Source: DAMCZI01 sp032095175
Lineage (GTDB): Bacteria; Bacillota; Clostridia; Clostridiales; Caloramatoraceae
Length of the DNA: 54,861 nt
Assembly (NCBI GenBank): GCA_032095175.1
Contig: DAMCZI010000032.1
Location: 1-54,861, forward strand
Direction: 5' to 3'
This document shows positions 33,862-42,549 of this stretch, in pieces. How positions within the stretch are numbered: position 1 is the first letter of the stretch; each line of letters opens with the position of its first letter. Below the pieces are notes generated by a model that did not search any database, had not been told where the DNA came from, and saw nothing but the letters and a program-made list of their open reading frames with translations. Made by a program: the position numbers and the translations under genes.

Positions 33862-35124
33862 CTATTCTTCTTCATCCTTCGTGTACTGTGGAAGAATAAG
33901 ATTTAAAAATATTCCAACGAAGGTTGCTAGAGCCATTCCTTCAACTTTAAAATTATGTCCAAAGTCTATGCTTGCTCCACCAATTCCAAGAACAAGTATT
34001 ATGGAAGCTATCATAAGATTTCTCTTTTGACTAAAGTCTATTCCACTTTCTACTAACATTCTTAATCCAGAAGATGCGATAACACCAAATAGCATTATGC
34101 TTATTCCACCTAGTACACAAGGTGGCAATTCTTTTAAAATAACTCCAAATTTATTAAAAAAGGAAAGAAGAATCGCAATTATAGCTGCTCCTCCAATAAC
34201 CCATACGCTGTAAACCTTTGTTATAGCCATTACACCTATATTTTCACCATAGGTTGTGTTTGGAGGTGCTCCAATTAATCCTGCAAAAGCTGTTGCAAGT
34301 CCATCACCAAGAATTGAACGATGGAGTCCTGGCTCCTTTGTAAAGTCTCTTCCACAAACATTATTAGTTACAAATACATGTCCTATATGTTCTGTTATGG
34401 TTACAATTGCAACTGGTGCTATTGCAACTATAGCAGAGAGCGAGAATTTTGGCATTATAAAATTAGGTAATCCAAACCATTCTGCTTCTATTATTGCCTT
34501 TGTATTTACAAGACCCAGGCAAAGAGCCAATATATAACCTGATACAAGTCCTACCAATATTGGTATAACAGCAAGAAATCCCTTAAAATACATTGAACCT
34601 ATTACTGCAACAGCTAATGTGAAAAGTGCAACCCATACTTCTTTATTCTGCAATATATTAACTATTTGTCCTTCTGCATTAGGAAGAAGTCCTGCTGATT
34701 TAACAGCTGTACCTGCAAGTCCTAATCCAATTACAATTACTACTGATCCAACAACTACAGGTGGGAGTAATCTATCAATCCATTTAGTACCAAATTGCTT
34801 TATTATTGCTGCAAAAACAACATATATAAGTCCGGCAACTACAACTCCACCCATCGCTGAAGGAAGTCCCTGGCTCTTGGATATTGCCAGTATAGGCGCA
34901 ATAAATGCAAAGGATGAACCTACATAAGCAGGCAACTTACCCTTTGTACAGAGTATATAAATAAGAGTTCCTACACCACTTCCAAAGAGTGCCATTGCAG
35001 GATCCATGCCCAACAGCTGTGGAACCAATATTGTCGCACCAACCATTGCAAAAAGGTGCTGCAAACTTAGCGGAATTGTTTTTCCAATTGATAATCTTTC
35101 TTCAACATCAACAAAATTTTTCAT
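33862..35124 (-). CDS. uraA: Uracil permease (NCS2 family)
   Basis: A proton-coupled uracil importer of 420 residues with about 12-14 transmembrane segments. Family motifs are visible: QHLFAMVGATILVPQLLG at the N-terminus (about 22-39), the substrate-binding ITEHIGHVFV (near 245) and GGAPNTTYGENIGVMAITK (near 285-300, here LIGAPPNTTYGENIG). It lies after pyrR with a PyrR-binding motif in the intergenic RNA, so uridine nucleotides should repress it. Confidence 0.97.
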   Translation of the reverse strand: MKNFVDVEERLSIGKTIPLSLQHLFAMVGATILVPQLLGMDPAMALFGSGVGTLIYILCTKGKLPAYVGSSFAFIAPILAISKSQGLPSAMGGVVVAGLIYVVFAAIIKQFGTKWIDRLLPPVVVGSVVIVIGLGLAGTAVKSAGLLPNAEGQIVNILQNKEVWVALFTLAVAVIGSMYFKGFLAVIPILVGLVSGYILALCLGLVNTKAIIEAEWFGLPNFIMPKFSLSAIVAIAPVAIVTITEHIGHVFVTNNVCGRDFTKEPGLHRSILGDGLATAFAGLIGAPPNTTYGENIGVMAITKVYSVWVIGGAAIIAILLSFFNKFGVILKELPPCVLGGISIMLFGVIASSGLRMLVESGIDFSQKRNLMIASIILVLGIGGASIDFGHNFKVEGMALATFVGIFLNLILPQYTKDEEE

Positions 35125-35130
35125 TAGAAT

Positions 35131-35183
35131 CCCCCTCTTTTTAGTTTGGGGAGCGTAAACTCCCTTTTTAGCCTCACTGGACT
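35131..35183 (-). promoter_or_regulatory. PyrR-binding leader of uraA
   Basis: On the minus strand AGTCCAGTGAGGCT (35170-35183) is an exact PyrR-binding loop, inside the stem TAGCCT/AGGCTA. A GGGAG/CTCCC hairpin follows (35149-35164) but has no T run. The same CTCCCC can also pair with the GGGGA of the uraA ribosome binding site (35131-35135), so control of translation is possible. Confidence 0.75.
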
Positions 35184-35201
35184 ATTTTAAAAGGCTATAA
35201 T

Positions 35202-35738
35202 TTAGTTTTCACATATTATAACCCTGTCTTCTCCATCAGTTTCAAGAAGTTTAACATTAACTATTTCAGATGTAGAGGTTGGAACATTTTTACCAACATA
35301 GTCGGGTCTGATTGGAAGTTCTCTATGTCCTCTGTCAACTAAAACTGCAAGTTGAACCGATTTTGGGCGTCCCATTCTTATAATGGCATCCATTGCTGCC
35401 CTTACAGTTCTCCCTGTAAAGATTACATCATCTACCAATACTATTATTTTGTCCTTAACATCAAAAAATATGTCATTTTCATTTAAGTTTGGCTGTTCAT
35501 ACTTTGGTACTAGATCATCTCTATAAAGAGTTATATCAAGCACCCCGACAGGAACCTCTACTCCTTCAAATTCTTTTATAAACTCTGCTATTCTTTCTGC
35601 AATGGGTACCCCCCTGGTTTTTATTCCAACCAGAGCAATATTTTCGCCTCCCTTATCCTTCTCTATGATTTCATGAGCAATCCTTATAAGGGATCTTTTA
35701 ATACCCTTGTCATCAAGTAATTGGGCTTTAACCTTCAA
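35202..35738 (-). CDS. pyrR: Bifunctional pyr operon regulator/uracil phosphoribosyltransferase
   Basis: An RNA-binding attenuation protein that senses UMP/UTP, with weak uracil phosphoribosyltransferase activity. It has 178 residues. The PRPP-binding loop VLVDDVIFTGRTVRAAM (about 100-116) is intact. I start it at TTG 35738: GGAGGTGA lies eight bases upstream and the product then begins MKVKAQLLDDKGIKRSL, like known PyrR. The in-frame ATG at 35753 would overlap that binding site. Confidence 0.96.
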   Translation of the reverse strand: MKVKAQLLDDKGIKRSLIRIAHEIIEKDKGGENIALVGIKTRGVPIAERIAEFIKEFEGVEVPVGVLDITLYRDDLVPKYEQPNLNENDIFFDVKDKIIVLVDDVIFTGRTVRAAMDAIIRMGRPKSVQLAVLVDRGHRELPIRPDYVGKNVPTSTSEIVNVKLLETDGEDRVIICEN

Positions 35739-35800
35739 CAAATTCACCTCCATTACACCAATATTAATTTGCTACAAATCAAATGTAGTATTCATTTTTT

Positions 35801-35892
35801 GCAAACAAAAAACTTCTTACATGAGCTGTAAGAAGTTACTATCATTCTATGCATACAAATCAAGTCTGCTTCCTTACAGCCTCACTGGACTG
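35801..35892 (-). promoter_or_regulatory. PyrR attenuator upstream of pyrR
   Basis: On the minus strand the PyrR loop AGTCCAGTGAGGCT (35878-35891) is followed by the terminator AACTTCTTAC/GTAAGAAGTT (35811-35837) and TTTTTTGTTTG. GCTGTAAGGAAG, the 3' part of the binding element, is complementary to CTTCTTACAGC, the 5' side of the terminator. It can therefore act as the antiterminator, with PyrR-UMP favouring termination. Confidence 0.9.
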
Positions 35893-35951
35893 CTTTAAAG
35901 GTTTTAAATTAATTGCAAACCATATACTTTATATTTAAACTTATCCATATC

Positions 35952-35980
35952 AATATATCACAAGTTTCTCACTATTTCAA
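35952..35980 (-). promoter_or_regulatory. Promoter of the pyrR-uraA operon
   Basis: On the minus strand TTGAAA (35975-35980), a 17-bp spacer and TATATT (35952-35957) with TGA just ahead, an extended -10. It is placed correctly for the PyrR leader. Confidence 0.7.
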
Positions 35981-35993
35981 CACAAATTTATAG

Positions 35994-36908
35994 CTATCTT
36001 AATTTATATAATAGCTGTTCATAGTATTCTGGTAATGGAGCATTAAATTCCATATATTCTTTTGTTGCAGGGTGTATAAAGCCAAGGGTCATAGCATGAA
36101 GTGCCTGTCCCTTAAGCTTGAAATGCTGCTTTTTAAATCCATAGACTGGATCTCCAACAAGTGGATGACCAATATAGGACATATGAACCCTTATTTGATG
36201 AGTTCTTCCAGTTTCAAGCCTTGCTTCCACAAGAGTATTTGCCTTAAACCTTTCAAGAACCTTATAATGGGTAACCGCATTTCTTCCGTTCCTTTGTACT
36301 ACTGCCATCCTCTTTCTTTCAACGGGGTGTCTTCCAATAGGTAAATCTATTGTCCCTTCATCATTTTTTATAACACCTTCAACAAGGGCCATATAGACCC
36401 TTTTCATGCTGTGCTCTTTAATCTGCTCTGCAAGGGCTTTGTGGGCATTATCATTTTTAGCTACCACAAGTACCCCTGATGTATCTTTATCTATCCTGTG
36501 CACGATACCAGGCCTTATAACGCCATTTATTCCAGAGAGGTTGCTGCATTTTGCAAGCAAGGCATTTACAAGAGTTCCTGTGAAATTTCCTGCCGCAGGA
36601 TGTACAACCATACCTTGTGGCTTGTTGACAACAGCTATATCATCATCCTCATACATTATCTCAATATCTATATCTTCAGGAGTAATCTCAAGCATAACAG
36701 GCTCGGGTATGATTACATCAATTGAATCATTTTTTCTAACCTTATAATTGCTCTTTATGTCCTTCTGATTTACCTTAATATTTCCATCACCGATTAGTTT
36801 TTGAACCTGAGATCTTGACATATCTTCAATTTTTTCACTTAAATACAAATCAATTCTCTTTCCAACATCAATATCTTCTACAGCAAATTCCAAGATTTCT
36901 TCTTCCAT
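35994..36908 (-). CDS. RluA-family 23S rRNA pseudouridine synthase (RluD/YlyB)
   Basis: A 304-residue protein that should make pseudouridines in 23S rRNA, probably the helix 69 sites. An N-terminal S4 domain (about 14-75, SRSQVQKLIGDGNIKVN) is followed by the catalytic domain with HRIDKDTSGVLVVAKND (near 137), the Asp being catalytic, and GRTHQIRVH (near 213). ATG 36908 has GGAGTGA upstream. It follows lspA by 16 bp; lspA-rluD is a common pair. Confidence 0.95.
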   Translation of the reverse strand: MEEEILEFAVEDIDVGKRIDLYLSEKIEDMSRSQVQKLIGDGNIKVNQKDIKSNYKVRKNDSIDVIIPEPVMLEITPEDIDIEIMYEDDDIAVVNKPQGMVVHPAAGNFTGTLVNALLAKCSNLSGINGVIRPGIVHRIDKDTSGVLVVAKNDNAHKALAEQIKEHSMKRVYMALVEGVIKNDEGTIDLPIGRHPVERKRMAVVQRNGRNAVTHYKVLERFKANTLVEARLETGRTHQIRVHMSYIGHPLVGDPVYGFKKQHFKLKGQALHAMTLGFIHPATKEYMEFNAPLPEYYEQLLYKLR

Positions 36909-36924
36909 ATTTATCACTCCAGCA

Positions 36925-37371
36925 CTATTCTTTTGAAAATAACAAGTTAAAAGCAAGAAGTATCGTTCCAAAAACTATACTGATATCTGCAACATTAAAG
37001 ACCGGCCAATCAAATACATTTCCTATGTATAGATGAAAAAAATCCACAACATATCCAAGAAGCACTCTATCAATCAAGTTTCCAATTGCACCTGCAATTA
37101 TTAGAATAAGACTTACCCTTAATAGCTTATTCATTGACTTATTTTTAAGTAGATAATAAATCATAACAGCTATAACTATGGTTGTAAAACCAACAAGTAT
37201 GATTCTTTTATCTTTAAATATTCCAAAGGCTGCTCCCCTGTTTTCAACATATGTAAGAGAGAAAAAGCCTTTTATTATCTCAATTTGACTTATTGAATAA
37301 AGTTTTATCTTTGCTATGTACTTTGATAGTTGATCTAATACCACTATTGCTAAAATATATAAGATACTCAA
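36925..37371 (-). CDS. lspA: Lipoprotein signal peptidase (signal peptidase II)
   Basis: An aspartic membrane protease that cleaves prolipoproteins after lipidation. It has 148 residues with four transmembrane helices. Signature NRGAAFGIF (near 43-51) and the catalytic Asp residues in IGNLIDRVLLGYVVDF (near 97-112) and FNVADISI (near 121) are present. The start is TTG, with AGGGGGG six bases upstream. It would process the lipoprotein at 28127. Confidence 0.97.
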   Translation of the reverse strand: MSILYILAIVVLDQLSKYIAKIKLYSISQIEIIKGFFSLTYVENRGAAFGIFKDKRIILVGFTTIVIAVMIYYLLKNKSMNKLLRVSLILIIAGAIGNLIDRVLLGYVVDFFHLYIGNVFDWPVFNVADISIVFGTILLAFNLLFSKE

Positions 37372-37410
37372 TCATATCCCCCCTTAAGCTTTAATTTACT
37401 ATTCAATCAT

Positions 37411-37437
37411 AAAACAAGACTTGCAATGTTGCAAGTC
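37411..37437 (-). terminator. Terminator after the YteA-like gene
   Basis: GACTTGCAA/TTGCAAGTC with a tight loop, followed on the minus strand by TTGTTTTATG. Confidence 0.75.
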
Positions 37438-37448
37438 CTTTAATATGT

Positions 37449-38078
37449 CTAAGGTAGTTGATTTTTATATTTTTCATTGCTAATGCTGTCAGTAAATTCA
37501 ACATATCCAAAATCAGCTTCAGGATCAAAATCATCATCATAAAACATTTCATCAAACCCAGTAGATTGATTATACTTTGCTACATCCTGCCATGAATCCT
37601 CAGCATCAAATTCTATTTCGTCCTCCTGATCTCCACTTACATCCATAAAATAAGTTCCATAGGGTCTTAAGACCTCTTCTTCAACAGGTCTATCATACCT
37701 GTATGTGTTGTAATCAGGTTTTTTACTTTCACAGTCCATGCATGTCGTCGCGTAGGGTAATGTTTCTAGTCTTTCTTCGGCAATATCCTTTCCACACAAT
37801 TCGCACTTTCCATACTTTCCCGACTCAATTCTTTCAAGGGAAGCATCTATCTCAGAAATTATCATTTTTTCATTATCAAGAAGGGCATATCTTCTTCCCT
37901 TATCAAACATTTCTGTTCCCATATCTCCTGGATGATTATCAATCATTGATAATTCACTTACCTCGACACTCTGGCTTTTTCCCAACCCATTCTCCATCAT
38001 TCCATCTATTGTATCTAAAATGCTCTTTTTTTCCTCAATTAATCTGTTTTTAAAATACTGTATTTTATTTTTATCCAT
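37449..38078 (-). CDS. TraR/DksA-type zinc-finger protein, YteA family
   Basis: A 209-residue protein with an N-terminal helical coil (about 1-70), the C4 zinc finger CELCGKDI with 17 residues to CMDCE (near 96-121), and an acidic C-terminal half (DEMFYDDDFDPEADFGY). YteA proteins are linked with sporulation in Bacillus and relate to DksA, which binds RNA polymerase. It lies 11 bp after the DUF5665 gene. Its exact role here is unknown. Confidence 0.88.
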   Translation of the reverse strand: MDKNKIQYFKNRLIEEKKSILDTIDGMMENGLGKSQSVEVSELSMIDNHPGDMGTEMFDKGRRYALLDNEKMIISEIDASLERIESGKYGKCELCGKDIAEERLETLPYATTCMDCESKKPDYNTYRYDRPVEEEVLRPYGTYFMDVSGDQEDEIEFDAEDSWQDVAKYNQSTGFDEMFYDDDFDPEADFGYVEFTDSISNEKYKNQLP

Positions 38079-38089
38079 TATATCCCTCC

Positions 38090-38407
38090 TTATCTAACAT
38101 TCAATTGTACAAGCTTAACAACCTCAGAAACGATTCCACTTATTATAGGTAAATTTAGGATAACCACTCTTTGAAGAAGATATACTACTAATGCACCTAA
38201 TATGGTAAACCCAATTGCGATTCCAAAACCGCGAGCAATTCCACTAAAAAGATTAAGTACTATCATCCTTCCCGGACTCTGCATTAAATCAACATAATCG
38301 CCAATCCTGGCCTTTTGAAGCTGCTCCGCTGCACTTTTTATAAGTTCTCTATATTCATCCTCATTACTATTTGTTTCTTTTTCCAATTCCTTGGCCTTAG
38401 ATTTCAT
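38090..38407 (-). CDS. DUF5665 domain membrane protein
   Basis: A 105-residue protein with a charged N-terminal helix (about 1-40) and one or two hydrophobic helices (about 50-80 and 84-98); the segment SPGRMIVLNLFSGIARGFG is the family hallmark. It is small, membrane-bound and of unknown function, often upstream of the YteA gene in Clostridia, as it is here. Confidence 0.82.
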   Translation of the reverse strand: MKSKAKELEKETNSNEDEYRELIKSAAEQLQKARIGDYVDLMQSPGRMIVLNLFSGIARGFGIAIGFTILGALVVYLLQRVVILNLPIISGIVSEVVKLVQLNVR

Positions 38408-38490
38408 AACCTTCCCTCCTAATTTATTTTCCCAAATTAGATAAAAATTATTATAAAGAATAAGTGATCTTAAAAGCAGCTTTCAAAATA

Positions 38491-38526
38491 AAAGTCCTAT
38501 GATTTTCAAAAAAATCATAGGACTTT
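38491..38526 (-). terminator. Terminator of the aroA unit
   Basis: A 15-bp perfect stem AAAGTCCTATGATTT and complement around a short loop, followed on the minus strand by TTTTATTTTG. It ends the aroF-aroA transcript. Confidence 0.85.
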
Positions 38527-38548
38527 CTAATTAATTTTAATGTATATT

Positions 38549-39853
38549 CTATTTTTTTACTTCTATGTTACAGCCAAGAGAGGTCATGAGTTCTACAAAG
38601 CCTGGAAAGGATGTTGCTATGTTTTCACAATTGCAGATTATGGTTTCACCAAGTATAAAACCAGCAATTGAAAATGCCATAGCTATTCTATGGTCGTTAA
38701 AGGAATCCAATATTCTTGTTGTATTCCTATCTGCTTTAATTGGGTTTATTATCATACCATCTGCTGTTTCAACAACCTCTGCTCCTATTTTTCTTAAATT
38801 ACAGGCAATGGAATTAATCCTGTCGCTTTCCTTATGCCTAAGCTCACAGGCATCCTTTATTACAGTCTTACCTTCTGAAAATGCTGCAAGAAGGGCTATT
38901 ACGGGTATTTCATCGATAAGCCTTGGAATTATATTCCCTGCTATCTCTACCCCTTTAAGCTCACTGCTTTTTACCATTATATCTGCAAATGGTTCATTGT
39001 TGGATTCCCATTGGTTTAAAAGCTTTATATCCGCACCCATCTTCTTTATTACATCGATAAATCCAATCCTTGAAGGATTGAATCCAACATTTCGAATTAT
39101 TAACTCTGAATCAGGAACCAGAAGCGCTGCAGCTATTGGAAATGCAGCAGATGATATATCACCTGGTATTGCAATATCATCACCCTTAAGCTTTTGACCA
39201 CATTTCATGCTGACTTTATTATTGCTTAAGCTGACATCGCACCCAAGATAGCTAAGCATTCTTTCTGTGTGGTCCCTTGTTTTAGCCTTTTCAATTATAT
39301 TTGTTGTACCCTCTGCAAAAAGGCTTCCTAAAAGTATGGACGATTTTACTTGTGCTGAGGCTACATCCATTTCATAATCTATTCCCCTTAACCTTCTTCC
39401 CTCTATAATAAGAGGAGGTGTACCATTTTCCATAATAGATTTTATATCTCCACCCATCATCTCAATAGGCTTTATAATCCTTTTCATTGGTCTTTTGCTT
39501 AAAGAATCGTCTCCATAAAGTACATTTTTACCTTTAATTGAAGCAAATATTCCACTTAAAAGTCTCATGGACGTACCCGAATTTCCAAGGTAAACAGAAG
39601 AAACAGGAGTATTTAAATACTCCTTCCCCTTTCCACTTATATTTACAATACTGCCCTTAACATTTATATCTGCTCCAAGCATCCTCATTGCTCTAATTGT
39701 ATGTATACAATCATTACTTAAAAGAAAATTTTGAATTTTAAAATCACCGCTACATAGTGGTAAAAGCATTACCGCTCTGTGAGATATGGATTTGTCTCCA
39801 GGAACTTCTATTTCACCTTTAATTCCTTTTGATTGCTTAGTAAAAATATTCAT
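38549..39853 (-). CDS. aroA: 3-Phosphoshikimate 1-carboxyvinyltransferase (EPSP synthase)
   Basis: Adds enolpyruvyl from PEP to shikimate 3-phosphate, the sixth shikimate step. It has 434 residues. VPGDKSISHRAVML (about 17-30), LGNSGTSMRL (near 88-97), DVASAQVKSSILL (near 162-174) and the C-terminal RHKESDRI and DHRIAMAF are all present. It lies 4 bp after aroF, and the two are co-transcribed. Confidence 0.97.
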   Translation of the reverse strand: MNIFTKQSKGIKGEIEVPGDKSISHRAVMLLPLCSGDFKIQNFLLSNDCIHTIRAMRMLGADINVKGSIVNISGKGKEYLNTPVSSVYLGNSGTSMRLLSGIFASIKGKNVLYGDDSLSKRPMKRIIKPIEMMGGDIKSIMENGTPPLIIEGRRLRGIDYEMDVASAQVKSSILLGSLFAEGTTNIIEKAKTRDHTERMLSYLGCDVSLSNNKVSMKCGQKLKGDDIAIPGDISSAAFPIAAALLVPDSELIIRNVGFNPSRIGFIDVIKKMGADIKLLNQWESNNEPFADIMVKSSELKGVEIAGNIIPRLIDEIPVIALLAAFSEGKTVIKDACELRHKESDRINSIACNLRKIGAEVVETADGMIINPIKADRNTTRILDSFNDHRIAMAFSIAGFILGETIICNCENIATSFPGFVELMTSLGCNIEVKK

Positions 39854-39857
39854 AAAA

Positions 39858-40643
39858 TCACCTTTTGTTAATACAATTATATAATCTAATTATGTCCTCA
39901 TGCAGCTCCTTAAAGCCATTAAAATTCATAGATTGGCATCCATCAGATAATGCATTATCCGGGTCAGGATGTATCTCTATTAAAAGTCCATCAGCTCCTG
40001 CAGCAATGGCTGCCATACTCATTGGCTTAACAAGCTCTCTTCTTCCCGTTCCATGGCTTGGATCAACGATTACAGGAAGCGATGTAATATTCTTTAGAAT
40101 TGGTACACAATTCAAATCCAATGTGTTTCTTGTATACTGTTCGAAAGTTCTAATACCTCTTTCACACATTATAATATCTGTGTTTCCTTCAACTGCTATA
40201 TATTCTGCAGCATTAAGCCACTCCTCTATTGTAGCTGACATGCCTCTTTTTAGCAGAACTTTTTTATTAGTTTTTCCAACTTCTTTTAAAAGAGAATAAT
40301 TATACATATTTCTAGAGCCTATTTGTATAACATCCACTACTTCACACACAGCCTCAATATCTCTTGCATCCATTAGTTCTGAAACTATCTTTAAACCATA
40401 TTTATTTTTAATTTCTTTAAAAATATCAAGCCCCTCATTTCCAAGGCCCTGAAAGCTGTATGGAGAAGTTCTCGGTTTAAAAGCTCCTCCCCTCATATAA
40501 TCAATGCCAAATTCCTTTAATAATGATGCTGTTTTGTCCATCAATTCATAACTTTCAACACTGCACGGCCCTGCTATTATAAGGGGTTTATCAAATTGAG
40601 GATGTTTTCTATCCACATTTTCTACTATTCTACCTATTTTCAC
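39858..40643 (-). CDS. aroF: 3-Deoxy-7-phosphoheptulonate synthase (AroF, KDO8PS-like type)
   Basis: Joins PEP and erythrose 4-phosphate in the first shikimate step. It has 261 residues. IIAGPCSVES (about 22-31), RGGAFKPRTSPYSFQG (near 51-66), LLKRGM (near 140) and IVDPSHGTGRRE (near 195) are typical of the short beta-type enzyme. No regulatory ACT or chorismate mutase domain is attached. It precedes aroA. Confidence 0.97.
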   Translation of the reverse strand: MKIGRIVENVDRKHPQFDKPLIIAGPCSVESYELMDKTASLLKEFGIDYMRGGAFKPRTSPYSFQGLGNEGLDIFKEIKNKYGLKIVSELMDARDIEAVCEVVDVIQIGSRNMYNYSLLKEVGKTNKKVLLKRGMSATIEEWLNAAEYIAVEGNTDIIMCERGIRTFEQYTRNTLDLNCVPILKNITSLPVIVDPSHGTGRRELVKPMSMAAIAAGADGLLIEIHPDPDNALSDGCQSMNFNGFKELHEDIIRLYNCINKR

Positions 40644-40740
40644 TATATAATCACCTGCAAACTTTCAAACATATTCTTATGTATACTATTTTATTTAAAA
40701 AACTCTACTGCATTTAATTTTATCCTGTTCTATATATATG

Positions 40741-40847
40741 GCATAAAGGATTTTACATTTTTTAAAAATCATTTATGCGATATATTTTCCGAAATTCATA
40801 TAACGCAATAAATACCTTAATATAAAATCTTTATTGTGTTATATATA
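40741..40847. repeat. Double-hairpin intergenic repeat, copy 1
   Basis: Two hairpins in series: GCATAAAGGATTTT paired with AAAATCATTTATGC (40741-40778), then TATAACGCAATAAA paired with TTTATTGTGTTATA (40799-40844). An inverted relative with the same two hairpins is at 45498-45605; both share AAAATCTTTATTG. It fills most of the 237-bp gap between aroB and aroF. No gene is visible there. Confidence 0.75.
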
Positions 40848-40880
40848 TTTATTATAACTTGATTATTCCTGTTATAGTCA

Positions 40881-41954
40881 TCATATCCTAATATTCTTGT
40901 TTACTACTCCCTTTATATGTTCCAAGGTTACCTCAGATGTAATTATAGCATTGCCAACTCCAATGGGCAAAGGCATTTTTATGTTCCCACCTGTTTTTTT
41001 CTTATCCTTTTCTACTAATTCAAATATTTTTTTCTTATCTAATCCGCTTTTAATATCGTAAAGGTTAAAAAATTTTAAAACTCCAATCAATCTGTCCATT
41101 GATTTTTCATCAAGCTTTCCCATATTAACTGCAATTTGAGATTCCATTATCATTCCTGCTGCAACGGCTGCTCCATGAGAAATATTAAAATTTGACGCAC
41201 CTTCTACACCATGACCAATTGTATGCCCAAAATTCAATAGATGTCTAAGCCCTTTATCAAATTCATCCTTCTCTACAATTTCTCCCTTTATTCTAGCACA
41301 TTCATGTACGAGATGAATTAATTTATCATTTTCCCTTTGTAAAATAGCTTCTCTATTATTCTCTATATAATTAAAAAGATTTTCATCCTTTATAAATCCA
41401 TATTTAATAACCTCAGCGAGCCCACTCTTGTATTCACTTTCATCAAGGGTTTTAATGAAATTAACATTAGAAAAAACAAATACCGGCTGATAAAATGTTC
41501 CAATTGCATTTTTTAAATTCATGAAATTAAACCCATTTTTTCCGCCTATGCTGCTGTCACATTGAGCCATCAGGGTTGTTGGTATTTGAATCAATTCCAT
41601 ACCCCTCATAAATGTAGAGGCTGCAAAACCTGCTATATCTCCCACAACTCCGCCGCCAACTGCTGCAATAACTGTCTTTCTATCTGCACCACAATTAACA
41701 AGTTCCTTGTATATATCCATAACCACATCTATACTTTTACTATCCTCACCTGGTTTTATTACCTTAATTCCTATTATTTCATAAGCAAGAGTTTTAAACC
41801 TTGAGCCATATAAATTATAAACTCTTTCATCTGTAAGTATAAATACTCTTTTAACCTTATGCTTATCCATTAAAAAAGAAATAGAATCAGTACCTGATGC
41901 AACATAAACGCTATATTCTTTACTTGCTCTTATCCTTATCTCTTTCATATCCAT
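40881..41954 (-). CDS. aroB: 3-Dehydroquinate synthase
   Basis: Cyclises DAHP to 3-dehydroquinate using NAD and a metal. It has 357 residues. GGGVVGDIAGFAASTFMRG (near 99-117), the PTTLMAQ segment, KNAIGTFYQP (near 146) and the metal ligands in LRHLLNFGHTIGHG (near 238-251) are present. The DivIVA terminator precedes it, so it has its own promoter, separate from aroF and aroA. Confidence 0.97.
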   Translation of the reverse strand: MDMKEIRIRASKEYSVYVASGTDSISFLMDKHKVKRVFILTDERVYNLYGSRFKTLAYEIIGIKVIKPGEDSKSIDVVMDIYKELVNCGADRKTVIAAVGGGVVGDIAGFAASTFMRGMELIQIPTTLMAQCDSSIGGKNGFNFMNLKNAIGTFYQPVFVFSNVNFIKTLDESEYKSGLAEVIKYGFIKDENLFNYIENNREAILQRENDKLIHLVHECARIKGEIVEKDEFDKGLRHLLNFGHTIGHGVEGASNFNISHGAAVAAGMIMESQIAVNMGKLDEKSMDRLIGVLKFFNLYDIKSGLDKKKIFELVEKDKKKTGGNIKMPLPIGVGNAIITSEVTLEHIKGVVNKNIRI

Positions 41955-42027
41955 TCTCCCAAAGAAATTATTATTATATCATTCCATATCCATATTATAA
42001 CAGAATGAACCATTCTTTACTCTTCAT

Positions 42028-42064
42028 TTTATAAAATTAAAAGGCCCTCCTTATAAGGAAGGCT
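42028..42064 (-). terminator. Terminator of the division gene unit
   Basis: GCC-TCCT-TATA-AGGA-GGC with one mismatch, followed on the minus strand by TTTTAATTTTAT. It separates divIVA from aroB. Confidence 0.75.
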
Positions 42065-42070
42065 ATTGAT

Positions 42071-42538
42071 TTACATATTAGTATTTTCACCCTTAATTCC
42101 GGCTTTTTCCAAAGCGTCCATCTGTGCTTGAAGTGTGCCTATAAATCTTGATTTGAACATATTGTATTCCTGCTTTAACATTTCGTATTCCTTATTTGTT
42201 AATGCTATCTGTTCTTCAGCTTTCTTTATCATTCCATTTGCTGTTTCTTGGGCATCCCTTATTATCAACTCTGCATCTTTTTTTGAATTATCCTTTGCTT
42301 GTTCCGCAGCCTTTTGAGCCAAGAGCAGTGTATTTTGCAGTGTTGATTCGATATTTGAATAGTGCTCTATCTTCTCATTAAGCATTTCAATTTTTTCCTT
42401 AAGGGATATATTTTCCTTGTATATCTTTTCATAGTCATCTACAATTTGCTCCAAGAACTCATCCACATCATCCATGTCATAGCCTCTAAAACCCCTTTTG
42501 AATTCCTTGTTGCTTATCTCATTTGGTGTAATAGCCAT
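42071..42538 (-). CDS. divIVA: DivIVA domain-containing protein
   Basis: A membrane-curvature-sensing coiled-coil protein at poles and septa, 155 residues. The N-terminal NEISNKEFKRGFRGYDMDDVDEFL-type motif (residues 5-28) is the DivIVA lipid-binding domain; a long coiled coil covers about 30-140. It is the last gene of hlyD-like, yggS, sepF, ylmH, divIVA, the standard division cluster. The C-terminus is shorter than in Bacillus DivIVA. Confidence 0.95.
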   Translation of the reverse strand: MAITPNEISNKEFKRGFRGYDMDDVDEFLEQIVDDYEKIYKENISLKEKIEMLNEKIEHYSNIESTLQNTLLLAQKAAEQAKDNSKKDAELIIRDAQETANGMIKKAEEQIALTNKEYEMLKQEYNMFKSRFIGTLQAQMDALEKAGIKGENTNM

Positions 42539-42549
42539 CCAAATCCCTC

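Noticed and set aside
38565..39197. Plus-strand frame of 210 codons within aroA
   Set aside because: It is antisense to a complete EPSP synthase and has no independent signal.
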